Shown here: positions 55,182 through 62,176 of the stretch, one piece after another
Layout of the letters: each line of letters begins with the position of its first letter
Position numbering within the stretch: position 1 is the stretch's first letter
Source of the DNA: a bacterium
GTDB lineage: Bacteria; Chloroflexota; Anaerolineae; Caldilineales; Caldilineaceae
Direction of reading: 5' to 3'
DNA: 64,000 nt
Assembly: GCA_016124945.1 (NCBI GenBank)
Contig: WGMT01000011.1
Coordinates: 52,568-116,567, forward strand
Made by a program: the position numbers and the translations under genes
The notes under the pieces: generated by a model
The model's database searches: none
Told to the model about the DNA's origin: nothing
The model's input: only the letters and a program-made list of their open reading frames with translations

Positions 55182-55588
55182 ACGATTGCCTCCAATTGGG
55201 CCTGTTTGTTTTGGTCCTGTTTGTTGCCAACGTAAATGGAGATGAGGGGGATCAGCAGGTAGATCGACACAACTTGTTGAATGTAATCAAGCGGTGGTAT
55301 CCCCGTCAGCGGGATGACGGTGACGGCATCCAGGATCACACTGATCGTCAGCGCGCCCAACCCGATGAGCAGATGAAACGTCCACACCGGTTTGTCCATG
55401 CCGGTGCGGCGGTAAAGGCGGCGGAAGGCGACGAAGCACGTTGCAATCAGCAGCGCCGTCATCAGCGCCTTGAAAGCCCAGAAGTTGATGATCAACGCGC
55501 CGGTGCGGTCGAAAAAGGGGATGCTGGCCACGAAAGGTACCAGCCAGATGACAACGGACATGAGCAGAAAGTGGAAAACGAAACGCAT
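55178..55588 (-). CDS. Small membrane protein with four helices, coupled to the AGT-like gene
   Basis: The 136-residue product has four hydrophobic helices: FVFHFLLMSVVIWLVPFVAS, IINFWAFKALMTALLIATCF, FHLLIGLGALTISVILDAVT and VVSIYLLIPLISIYVGNKQD. The short loop GMDKPVW and the polar C-terminus are probably cytoplasmic. AAGGAGG precedes the ATG at 55588, which fixes the start over an upstream one. I do not recognise the family. The ATGA overlap with the AGT-like gene suggests a joint role. Confidence 0.75.
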   Translation of the reverse strand: MRFVFHFLLMSVVIWLVPFVASIPFFDRTGALIINFWAFKALMTALLIATCFVAFRRLYRRTGMDKPVWTFHLLIGLGALTISVILDAVTVIPLTGIPPLDYIQQVVSIYLLIPLISIYVGNKQDQNKQAQLEAIV

Positions 55589-55698
55589 TTGGCCTCCTTG
55601 TGGGTACAGGGTGATTGTCCGTACAGGGTGACTGTCAACTGCCCCCAAGGATAGCGGCGCTGCGTATGTTTGTATTGTACAGAACGGTCATGCACCCG

Positions 55699-56445
55699 TC
55701 ACCGAGCGTATTGATCGAGGAAAACCGCTGGCGTCAGCCCGCTAAATTCTTTGAACTCGCGGGTGAAGTGCGCCTGATCGTAGTACTCGTCCCAACTGAG
55801 GACGCCTTCGGCGCGGATGCGCTGGAGTGCATGCTGGAAACGCGCCACGCGCCGAAATTGGGCCGGCGACAGACCGGTCAACTCGCGGTAGAGGCGGCGT
55901 TCGTGTCGTTCGGAATAGGGGAGGGTTTGCGCTGCTTCGGGGTGGCGCGTCATCTGGAAGAAGTGGGTGGAAAAGTCCTTGCGCAGCGACGCATCGATCC
56001 ACTGGCGAAAGTTGCCAAGCAGTTCAACCGATTGATCGGCGGGCAAGCCATCATTGCGAGCGTCGAGCAGGGTAAAGTAGATCAGGTGCGCCCAGTCGCT
56101 GTCGATGGAGACATCGTAGGTGGCTGCTTCACTCATCGTTTCCTGGCGCAGCCGCAGCGCTTCCCACACAGCGAACTGCATGCCCAGCAGCTCCACGCCG
56201 GCGGGCAGGTCGAGGTCGACATAGTCCATGCCGGTGTAGATCAGAAAGGGTTCCACATCGAGCAGGCCGCTAAGATCAAAAACGAGGTGAACGCTCAAAT
56301 CGGGGATGAAGCGGAATTGTCCTGGTTGATCGGGCGCTTGCGTCACCTGCCAGACCGACTGATAGGGCGACCCCGGCTCGGCTGCCGCCCAGCGGAAACG
56401 TGTCTCGGTTTGGTGTGTCGCTGCGCCGCTCTGGACGAAGTGCAT
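55699..56445 (-). CDS. AraC-family transcriptional regulator
   Basis: The 248-residue protein has an N-terminal sensing region (residues 1-160, FIPDLSVHLVFDLSGLLD and GMQFAVWEALRL) like DUF6597-type AraC regulators, then a C-terminal helix-turn-helix pair: PYSERHERRLYRELTGLSPA (first part) and YYDQAHFTREFKEFSGLTPA (the AraC signature). It ends DQYAR. The 5' end has no good ribosome binding site. It probably regulates nearby genes, perhaps the divergent or adjacent racemase. Confidence 0.88.
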   Translation of the reverse strand: MHFVQSGAATHQTETRFRWAAAEPGSPYQSVWQVTQAPDQPGQFRFIPDLSVHLVFDLSGLLDVEPFLIYTGMDYVDLDLPAGVELLGMQFAVWEALRLRQETMSEAATYDVSIDSDWAHLIYFTLLDARNDGLPADQSVELLGNFRQWIDASLRKDFSTHFFQMTRHPEAAQTLPYSERHERRLYRELTGLSPAQFRRVARFQHALQRIRAEGVLSWDEYYDQAHFTREFKEFSGLTPAVFLDQYAR

Positions 56446-56502
56446 GAATGGAATATCTGTTGGCTTTCGGGCACCGACCAGCCCGATGAGTCGAATCAGT
56501 TC

Positions 56503-57198
56503 CTAGCGGACCAGTGCCCAATCCACCGCCGCCTCCGCGTGGATCGACGTTGTGTCAAACAGCGGAATGGACGTGTGCGCCTGCTGCACCAGTAGGACGA
56601 TCTCGGTGCAGCCTTCGATGATCCCCTCTGCGCCGTCTTCGTGCATCTGCTGCATGATGCGCAGATACTCCTGCCGCGACGACTCTTTGACGATCCCCAA
56701 CACCAGCTCCTCGTAGATGACATCGTGAACGATCTTGCGGTCCTCGGCGCTGGGGACGATGACGTTCAGCCCATGTTGCTCACTCAGTCGCCCCTTGTAG
56801 AAGTCCTGCTCCATCGTGAAATTGGTGCCGAGAAGGCCGATGGTCTTCATGCTCTGCGCCTTGATGCGATCCGCTGTGGCGTCGGCCAGGTGTAGGATGG
56901 GAATCTGGATCTTGCGCTCAATGTCGGGTACGACTTTGTGCATGGTGTTGGTGCAGATCAGGAGGAAGTCAGCGCCGGCTGCTTCCACGCGCTGCGCCGC
57001 CTCTGCCAGGACCGCACCGGCGTCGGCCCAGCGATCTGCATGTTGCAACTTTTCAATTTCCTCAAAGTCGACGCTCACCATCGCAATCCGCGCCGAGTGT
57101 AGCCCGCCCAGCCGCCGCTTCACGCCTTCGTTGATCCAGCGGTAGTAGAGTTCGGTGCTCTCCCAACTCATGCCGCCTAGCAGCCCGATTGTGCGCAC
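56503..57198 (-). CDS. Aspartate/glutamate racemase-family protein
   Basis: The 231-residue product has the two catalytic cysteines of the cofactor-independent racemase family: C82 in LLICTNTMHK and C197 in IIEGCTEIVLL. The start MRTIGLLGGMSWESTELYY and the second GMKTIGLLGTNFTM-like repeat half (residues 117-130) match the aspartate racemase group. It should interconvert L- and D-aspartate or a similar amino acid. The start is a GTG at 57198 preceded by AGGAGA. Confidence in the family is high; the substrate is not certain. Confidence 0.88.
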   Translation of the reverse strand: MRTIGLLGGMSWESTELYYRWINEGVKRRLGGLHSARIAMVSVDFEEIEKLQHADRWADAGAVLAEAAQRVEAAGADFLLICTNTMHKVVPDIERKIQIPILHLADATADRIKAQSMKTIGLLGTNFTMEQDFYKGRLSEQHGLNVIVPSAEDRKIVHDVIYEELVLGIVKESSRQEYLRIMQQMHEDGAEGIIEGCTEIVLLVQQAHTSIPLFDTTSIHAEAAVDWALVR

Positions 57199-57300
57199 GG
57201 TTGTCTCCTGTTATTCGTGAATCGCCTAATACGGCGCGTGCGTTCATGTCCTGACATGACAGTGGCGCACCAGTGTCCGTCGTAGACGTCGAAAATGGGC

Positions 57301-57327
57301 CTGGGTGGGGGGATTGTGCATCTTCAT
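57301..57327 (-). pseudogene. N-terminal remnant of a HigA-type antitoxin
   Basis: The reverse strand reads MKMHNPPTQ, which matches the start of HigA pair 2 ([10 protein letters not shown]), then diverges. GGTAACAACCG precedes the ATG. Only nine codons are recognisable, so this is a weak call. Confidence 0.4.
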
Positions 57328-57333
57328 CGGTTG

Positions 57334-57702
57334 TTACCTTGTCGACTCTCGCCGACCCAAACTTTCGGCCAATAGGGTATTCACCAGCGTGTTCATGCTG
57401 ACGCCTTCCTGTTTGGCGCGTACGGCCAACTGGGCGTGGAGGCTCTTGGTGGTGCGCTGAATGAACTTACCGCTGTAGCTGCCGCCGCTGTTCGGTTCCG
57501 GTACAGGTAGCCCCATACTTTCTAGCGCAGTGATGGTCTCCTGTAAGGCGTCGATGCCGTTTTGGATCGCTTCTTCAACGGTTTCGCCATCGGAGATGCA
57601 TTCCGAAAAGTCGGGGAATGAGATCAAGAAACCGCCGCCATCATCGGCAGATAGAGGACGAATTTCAAATGGGTATTGGCGAATTCTCTCTGCTTTGCTC
57701 AT
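57334..57702 (-). CDS. HicB-like antitoxin
   Basis: The 122-residue protein has the HicB N-terminal half (YPFEIRPLSADDGGGFLISF, PDFSECISDGETVEEAIQNG, IDALQETITALESMG) and a ribbon-helix-helix tail (GKFIQRTTKSLHAQLAVRAK, VSMNTLVNTLLAESLG). No HicA gene is adjacent; the neighbours are fragments of other antitoxins, so it is an orphan. A remnant with the same tail lies at 39579-39623. Confidence 0.9.
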   Translation of the reverse strand: MSKAERIRQYPFEIRPLSADDGGGFLISFPDFSECISDGETVEEAIQNGIDALQETITALESMGLPVPEPNSGGSYSGKFIQRTTKSLHAQLAVRAKQEGVSMNTLVNTLLAESLGRRESTR

Positions 57703-57743
57703 GAGGGTATGATACTAGATGTGATAGCAGGGGACAAACATTG

Positions 57744-57963
57744 CTACATCAACGCCTGCAACCGCTTCCCCAGGACAGGCGCCGCCTTGTCTAACAGGAT
57801 CAGGGTGGCCGAATCGTTTTCGGGATCGATCGTCTGACAATTTCCGACAGGTCTTGCGGCTGATGCCCATCGCTTCTGCCGCCTGCGTGATGCTGATGGT
57901 CATCGGTTCGAGCCACAACCCTTTGATGATCACGCCTGAGTGGAGGGGATTGTATAGTTTCAT
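57744..57963 (-). pseudogene. Broken antitoxin chimera: HigA N-terminus joined to the LGKRL-type tail
   Basis: From 57963 the reverse strand reads [20 protein letters not shown] then [18 protein letters not shown], almost the same as HigA pair 2. Near 57835 it passes into the other remnant family ([28 protein letters not shown], stop) but in another frame. The chimera is thus frameshifted and inactive, and looks like a recombination scar between two antitoxin genes. Confidence 0.75.
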
Positions 57964-57964
57964 T

Positions 57965-58207
57965 TTAGTTTTCTTTATAGAAAAAGGACCAATCAAAATC
58001 TGGAGACATATCACTTAACTTTTTATTCTTCTCAACAATGACAGAATGATGCAGATCCTGCACTTTATGAAATACTTGTTTTTGCTCGTCGTTTAGGGAA
58101 TCTCTTATTTCTTGGTAAAAATCAAGCGCTAGTCTACATAATGCTCTTGAGGGTAAATAAAGGGTAATAGTAGCAACTATATCTATGAACTCTTGGCGTT
58201 GAGATCC
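57965..58207 (-). pseudogene. 5'-truncated AT-rich gene fragment (80 codons, no start)
   Basis: The reverse strand is open for 80 sense codons, with RQEFIDIVATITLYLPSRAL, CRLALDFYQEIRDSLNDEQK and QVFHKVQDLHHSV, ending in SFFYKEN and TAA. The amino acid content is that of a real protein, and the base composition is clearly more AT-rich than the neighbourhood. No ATG, GTG or TTG start exists before the upstream in-frame stop at 58208-58210. It ends just before the broken HigA copy. It is probably a leftover of a transferred gene. Confidence 0.6.
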
Positions 58208-58247
58208 TCACTCAACGCTTACCAGAAGTCTTTCCCCAATGCCATAG

Positions 58248-58502
58248 TCATTCCCACGGCAGACGCGGCAACTGCTTCAGCGCAACGACAAACCGCTCCT
58301 GGTTGAATGGCTGATTCTGCTTGAGGACCTCGTAGATCTCCGTGAGGATGATAGACGCAATCAGTTCGCGCGCCTGCGCGACGGAATGACCTTCCGCCAA
58401 CAATCGCTCATAGGTTTCTTTGGTTTCGGGCGGGTTATTCTCGCGAAGCTGGTTGTCGAGAACCTCCATCGTTGTCGCCCGCAGTTGAGGATTCGTTTTC
58501 AT
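58248..58502 (-). CDS. Conserved small protein (84 aa), DUF1841-like
   Basis: The product begins MKTNPQLRATTMEVLDNQLR, then ENNPPETKETYERLLAEGHS, ARELIASIILTEIYEVLK and NQERFVVALKQLPRLPWE. Its pattern (a helix, NxPPETxxTYERLLxxG, then PRLPWE at the end) is shared by a widespread small-protein family; DUF1841 is the nearest name I recall. The ATG at 58502 is preceded by GAGAGGA; an in-frame ATG 30 bp upstream is less likely. No function is known to me. Confidence 0.75.
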   Translation of the reverse strand: MKTNPQLRATTMEVLDNQLRENNPPETKETYERLLAEGHSVAQARELIASIILTEIYEVLKQNQPFNQERFVVALKQLPRLPWE

Positions 58503-58634
58503 GTCTTTTATCCTCTCGTGGTTGCAGATCATGGTGTGTTCATGCTTTTACCAGAGTCGTCCAAAATCGTCATCCATATCCCCAATGCTAGATGATGTGA
58601 CGCCACACTGCAAACCACATACAAAGTAACCGGA

Positions 58635-58693
58635 AACAAAAACACACGGACAGTAGAGGCAATTGCGCTCTGCTGTCCGTGTGTTTTGTTTGC
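58635..58693. terminator. Bidirectional hairpin terminator after the DUF3179 gene
   Basis: AAACAAAAACACACGGACAG pairs with CTGTCCGTGTGTTTTGTTT across a small loop. It lies 16 bp beyond the stop of the reverse-strand DUF3179 gene, has a T-rich outer part on either strand, and should end that transcript. Confidence 0.75.
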
Positions 58694-58708
58694 AAGAACT
58701 CTAGAAAT

Positions 58709-59698
58709 CTACCTATCTGACGGCTCGTAGATTTCACACTTGGGGAAGGTGTAAGCAAACCCGTACCAACGTGTGAGCATCTGCTGTGGTCGCTTCGGCT
58801 TCGTCGGCTGACCATCAGCCCCAAGCAGGACGCCGCTGCGTAGTCGTTCCCCTGTATCAAAGACAATCTCACCATTGGCCGTTTCTGTACGCGTGGCCGA
58901 GGTGAAGAATGCTTCCGCCGCTTTGGCGACTGGATTGTACCACAGGAACAGCCGCTCTTTCCCCAGCAGATCCAGGACGCCGTTCGGCTGCGCTCGTATC
59001 GCCGCCAGCGGATAGTAACGCTGATGGGTCGCCGTCCACACGCCCAGCCCCAGATCCATGCGCGGACGGCGTGTGTCTTCGTCGATCATGGTTTTGGTGA
59101 AACGAGAAGGCAGACGATTGCCCATCACTTTGTGGTAGAACGGGCTGATGATGCTGCGCATCAACCCCAGGCGGAAGCGCTCACGCATACTTGTCTGTGA
59201 AATGGCAATCTGCGCCTGTGAATGTGACTGCTGTGCCGCCGCCACAGTGGTGTAGAGCAGTTCGTAGGGCGAAGGCGCAAGCTGCGCTCCTTTCATCGGG
59301 CCGTGGACACATTCCCCGGTGATGTGGTCCCAGTACGAGCCGCTGCGGTCGTCGCCCAGGAGCGCAAGCCCGTTGAAGAGTCCACGCGCGCCGAATTTGT
59401 CCACTTTGCCGTTGACGATGGGGATCAAACTGACCCCGCTGTTGCACGGCATTCAAAACGAGACAAGCCAGGCTTCTCCCTCGATTTCGCCCTGTGCCAC
59501 GTGATGGTAGGCCATTTCTGCCTTGACCAACGCAATCGGCCGGCGTGGATGGTTAAGCAACAGCAACTCGGTCTCGCCGCTCACCCGCCGTTGCGCCACT
59601 GCCTCGCCCAGCGAGATTGTTCGCTGCACGTTGAGCGGCTCGAACATGTCCTTGCCCTTCAACACCGCCCGATTGGGATCGAAAATGTAATCGGCCAT
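58709..59698 (-). CDS. DUF3179-family protein with in-frame TGA at a conserved Cys position (candidate selenoprotein)
   Basis: Read as one frame, 58709-59698 encodes 329 residues with an internal TGA at 59453-59455. Residues before it (PIALVKAEMAYHHVAQGEIE, GEAWLVSF) and after it (MPCNSGVSLIPIVNGKVDKF, ARGLFNGLALLGDDRSGSYW, HITGECVHGPMKG) line up without a gap with DUF3179 proteins, whose motif is (F/Y)CxxCxSG. The TGA is at residue 82, in place of the first cysteine, giving U82-M-P-C85. A hairpin suitable as a SECIS element starts 15 nt after the TGA. The 5' start has AAGGAG; the ATG right after the TGA has no binding site. If the TGA is a true stop, the result is an inactive N-terminal peptide and possible reinitiation. 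It follows the iron-sulfur gene 119 bp upstream on the same strand. Role unknown; redox function is suggested. Confidence 0.75.
59420..59437 (-). promoter_or_regulatory. Candidate bacterial SECIS hairpin
   Basis: On the reverse strand, 15 nt after the TGA, GGGG-TCA-GTT-TGA-T-CCCC forms a stem of four G-C pairs, one bulged U, three further pairs and a 3-nt loop starting with G. Bacterial SECIS elements are small hairpins just downstream of UGA with a bulged U and a G in the loop, as in E. coli fdhF. In fdhF the bulged U is on the 5' side; here it is on the 3' side. Confidence 0.5.
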
Positions 59699-59817
59699 GA
59701 TGTCTCCTTGGTAGAGTGGTATGGCTCGGAAATGGGGTGGCTTTGCTGAACAAAAAGATTGGGCGATTGGGAGCTTAAGCGATTAGGGATCGTATTCTCC
59801 ACACGCTCCCTAATCTC

Positions 59818-60888
59818 CTAATCGCTTAATCGCCCAATCTCTTCTTCTTTGAATTCGAGTTCAATCTTCATCGGGATCGTGAAGTGGGCCGCGTTGGGAT
59901 TGCCCCTGAAACGCTCTTTGATCACGTCGTAGCCCATCTGGCTGAATGGACAGACGTCGATGCAGATGGCGCAGCCGAAGTTGGCGGCGAAATAGTCGAG
60001 GCAGGTTTTCGCTTCGATACACTTGACCCGTCCATTCGGCTGTGGTTGCGGCTGCTCGTAGATGGCGTCCACCGGGCACGAACGCACACACTTTTTACAG
60101 CGTGAACAAAAGTCGCGCACCCAGGCGTGCGGGTTTTCGGCGGGGATGGGCAGGTTCTCGATGTTGGTGTAGATGGTGTTGATGCGCAACAGCGCGCCGT
60201 CCTCGGGGCTGATGAGTAGACCGTGATAGCCGATTGCGCCGATGCTGGCCAACTCGGCGAGGCGACAATAGTCGCTCAACCCGCCCAGCGCCGTGCCGGG
60301 GTAGGCGGCATAGCCCAACTTGCGCAACCGATTGGTGACAATGTTGGCGATGACGGCCATGCGCATGTAGCCCCGCGCCACCTCACGGAAGGCGTCGAAG
60401 CTGGGGGCAGTGTCCATCTTCTCCTTGTCCATTTTCACAGTGAAGACCAACGCATACGGCTCCGGGGCGGCCTTACCCTCGAAGATAGAATCGCCAGGGA
60501 TTTTGACGTAGTTGACGGCGGTGGCGCCTTTGGCAAAGGCCAGCTCCTCGATTTCCTTGAGCGCTTCGGCGGAGATGTGGTTGCTCGCTGGTTGAAAACG
60601 TTCTTTGTAGAAACCGGCGCTCTTCTCCATCTCAAGCAGCAAGCGGGGCATAATGGGCAGAATTTTGAGCCGTTGCCGCCCCGACAGTGTAGCCATGGCC
60701 ATTTCAGAAGCCGGAATCCTGGGTGTGAACGTGTGCCGCGGTTCCGCCTGCGGAGAAGGGTGGATCAGATTGTTCAACTGGAAGATCTTCTTGTCGTGGC
60801 GTTCCAGAATGCGATCCAAAACATCGTTGGGTTTTGCTACCGCCTTCTCACCCGACGGCATGAGCAGAAATTTGAGTCCGTTGATCAT
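59818..60888 (-). CDS. QueG/reductive-dehalogenase-like iron-sulfur protein
   Basis: The 356-residue product has a corrinoid-type core region (AYPGTALGGLSDYCRLAELA, IGAIGYHGLLISPEDGALLR) as in epoxyqueuosine reductase and reductive dehalogenases. Two [4Fe-4S] sites follow: CSRCKKCVRSCPVDAI (about 258-273) and CAICIDVCPFS (about 305-315). There is no Tat signal, so it is cytoplasmic, unlike respiratory RdhA. It is longer than QueG at the N-terminus and lacks its usual start, so a different reductase is likely. The ATG at 60888 follows AAAGGA. The last residues (EEEIGRLSD) and the stop lie in dispersed-repeat sequence. It lies upstream of the DUF3179 gene on the same strand. Confidence 0.8.
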   Translation of the reverse strand: MINGLKFLLMPSGEKAVAKPNDVLDRILERHDKKIFQLNNLIHPSPQAEPRHTFTPRIPASEMAMATLSGRQRLKILPIMPRLLLEMEKSAGFYKERFQPASNHISAEALKEIEELAFAKGATAVNYVKIPGDSIFEGKAAPEPYALVFTVKMDKEKMDTAPSFDAFREVARGYMRMAVIANIVTNRLRKLGYAAYPGTALGGLSDYCRLAELASIGAIGYHGLLISPEDGALLRINTIYTNIENLPIPAENPHAWVRDFCSRCKKCVRSCPVDAIYEQPQPQPNGRVKCIEAKTCLDYFAANFGCAICIDVCPFSQMGYDVIKERFRGNPNAAHFTIPMKIELEFKEEEIGRLSD

Positions 60889-61264
60889 GGAATGTCCTTT
60901 ATGAGTGGGCTGCATAATTCACATGATCACAGCATAGGGAAATAGAAGTATGAAATCAAATCAAATGTTCGATTCTCGAATCAATAAAATTCATGCAAGT
61001 GGCCGTTCAGTACCAGCGCAGGAATTGATCCATAGATTACACAGATTAAATGGATTCAGTGAGAAGCGTTCGAGGGCAAAGCTGAAAGCAGCAAACTTGG
61101 GACGTAAAGAAAAATAGTGGAGGGTTTGAACACAGATTTCACAGATTGACACAGATTTTTCTCTGAAATCTGTGTCAATCTATGAAATCTGTGTTCCCTT
61201 CTTCTTCGCGTCTGACCTTTGCGTCCATTGCGCCTTTGCGATTGATTCTTTCCTCTGAATCCTT
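60889..61264. other. Intergenic region with an operator-like palindrome and dispersed repeats
   Basis: TTCGATTCTCGAA (60968-60980) is a palindrome 80 bp before the iron-sulfur gene and could be an operator in an AT-rich promoter region. Bases 61017-61062 (AATTGATCCATAGATTACAC...) belong to the dispersed repeat family, and 61128-61196 is a long hairpin of the same text. Nothing is encoded. Confidence 0.5.
61128..61196. repeat. 31-bp inverted repeat of ACAGATTTCACAGATT type
   Basis: Bases 61128-61158 pair with 61166-61196 with one mismatch around a 7-nt loop. The arms contain CACAGATTTCACAGATTGAC, the same text as the tract at the window end. It may serve as a terminator for the LysR gene. Confidence 0.7.
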
Positions 61265-62173
61265 TTAATCCGTGTAATCAGTGGCTAAATCTGCCATCTC
61301 TGTCGGCAGGAATCCATGTTCTAGTGACCAACGCGAGGCGCAGGCAAGGAAGGCATCGGTGGCAGGTGACGCCATGTTGGCGGCGATGTGGATGTCCACC
61401 GAAAGTGTGGGGCTGAGGGGAATGCCGACAATGCCATCTATGTCGGGGGTGAGTACTTTGCCGGGCATCAGCGAGATCCCCATGTTTTCACGAACCATGG
61501 CGAAAATGGTCTGATAGCCGCTGACAGCGTAGCGTAGACGGGGCAGCGAAACGGCTTGCATCTGCGGCAGCGCCGTGATCATTTCGTACTGTTCCTGCGG
61601 CGCGATGAGCGATTCTTTGTCCAGTTGGGCCAGGGTGATGCGCTGCTGTGCCGCCAACCGATGACGAGCCGAAACGATCACATGCACCTGATCCCTGGCC
61701 AACGGCGTCGACGCTGGGAACTGTTCAGGGAGAATCACCGTCGCCACGTCTACAATGCCTTCGCGTAGCCAGGAGATGAGTTCAATGGGCTTGCCCTCGA
61801 AGACGACGATGTCGATGTCTGGGTAGTCAGTTTGGAAACTGCGCAAGATGCCGGTGAGCAGGCGCGGTGAAACGTGGGGCACGCAGCCGAAACGCAGTTT
61901 GCCGATGGCCAGGCCGCGGGCACGACCGGTCTTCTGGCGGATCACCTCCACCTGCGCCAGGATCGCCCGTGCGTGAATCAACACGTCCTCGCCGATGGGG
62001 GTGATCTCAATACCCAGGCGGCCCCGTTCTAGCAACTGCACGCCCAGTTCCGCTTCAAGCTTGCTCAACGAATAGCTCACCGCCGACTGCGTCAGGCCGA
62101 TGCGTTCGCCTGCTTCGGTGAGGCTGCCCGTGGCTACAATCGCCACGAGGACTTCCAGTTGGTTCAGGTTCAT
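61265..62173 (-). CDS. LysR-family transcriptional regulator
   Basis: The 302-residue protein has the N-terminal helix-turn-helix (MNLNQLEVLVAIVATGSLTE, ERIGLTQSAVSYSLSKLEAE, LGVQLLERGRLG) and a periplasmic-binding-like effector domain (GKLRFGCVPHVSPRLLTGIL, SWLREGIVDVATVILPEQFP). It starts three bases after the stop of the secreted-protein gene, so the two are probably co-transcribed, which is unusual since LysR genes are often divergent from targets. The final residues (LATDYTD) and stop are encoded by the dispersed ATCCGTGTAATCAGTGG repeat. Confidence 0.92.
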   Translation of the reverse strand: MNLNQLEVLVAIVATGSLTEAGERIGLTQSAVSYSLSKLEAELGVQLLERGRLGIEITPIGEDVLIHARAILAQVEVIRQKTGRARGLAIGKLRFGCVPHVSPRLLTGILRSFQTDYPDIDIVVFEGKPIELISWLREGIVDVATVILPEQFPASTPLARDQVHVIVSARHRLAAQQRITLAQLDKESLIAPQEQYEMITALPQMQAVSLPRLRYAVSGYQTIFAMVRENMGISLMPGKVLTPDIDGIVGIPLSPTLSVDIHIAANMASPATDAFLACASRWSLEHGFLPTEMADLATDYTD

Positions 62174-62176
62174 AGT

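Noticed and set aside
59450..59452. Separate gene starting with the ATG right after the TGA at 59453-59455
   Set aside because: There is no ribosome binding site before it, and the proposed protein would start in the middle of the conserved DUF3179 motif, in perfect register with the upstream frame. One gene with an internal TGA explains the data better.
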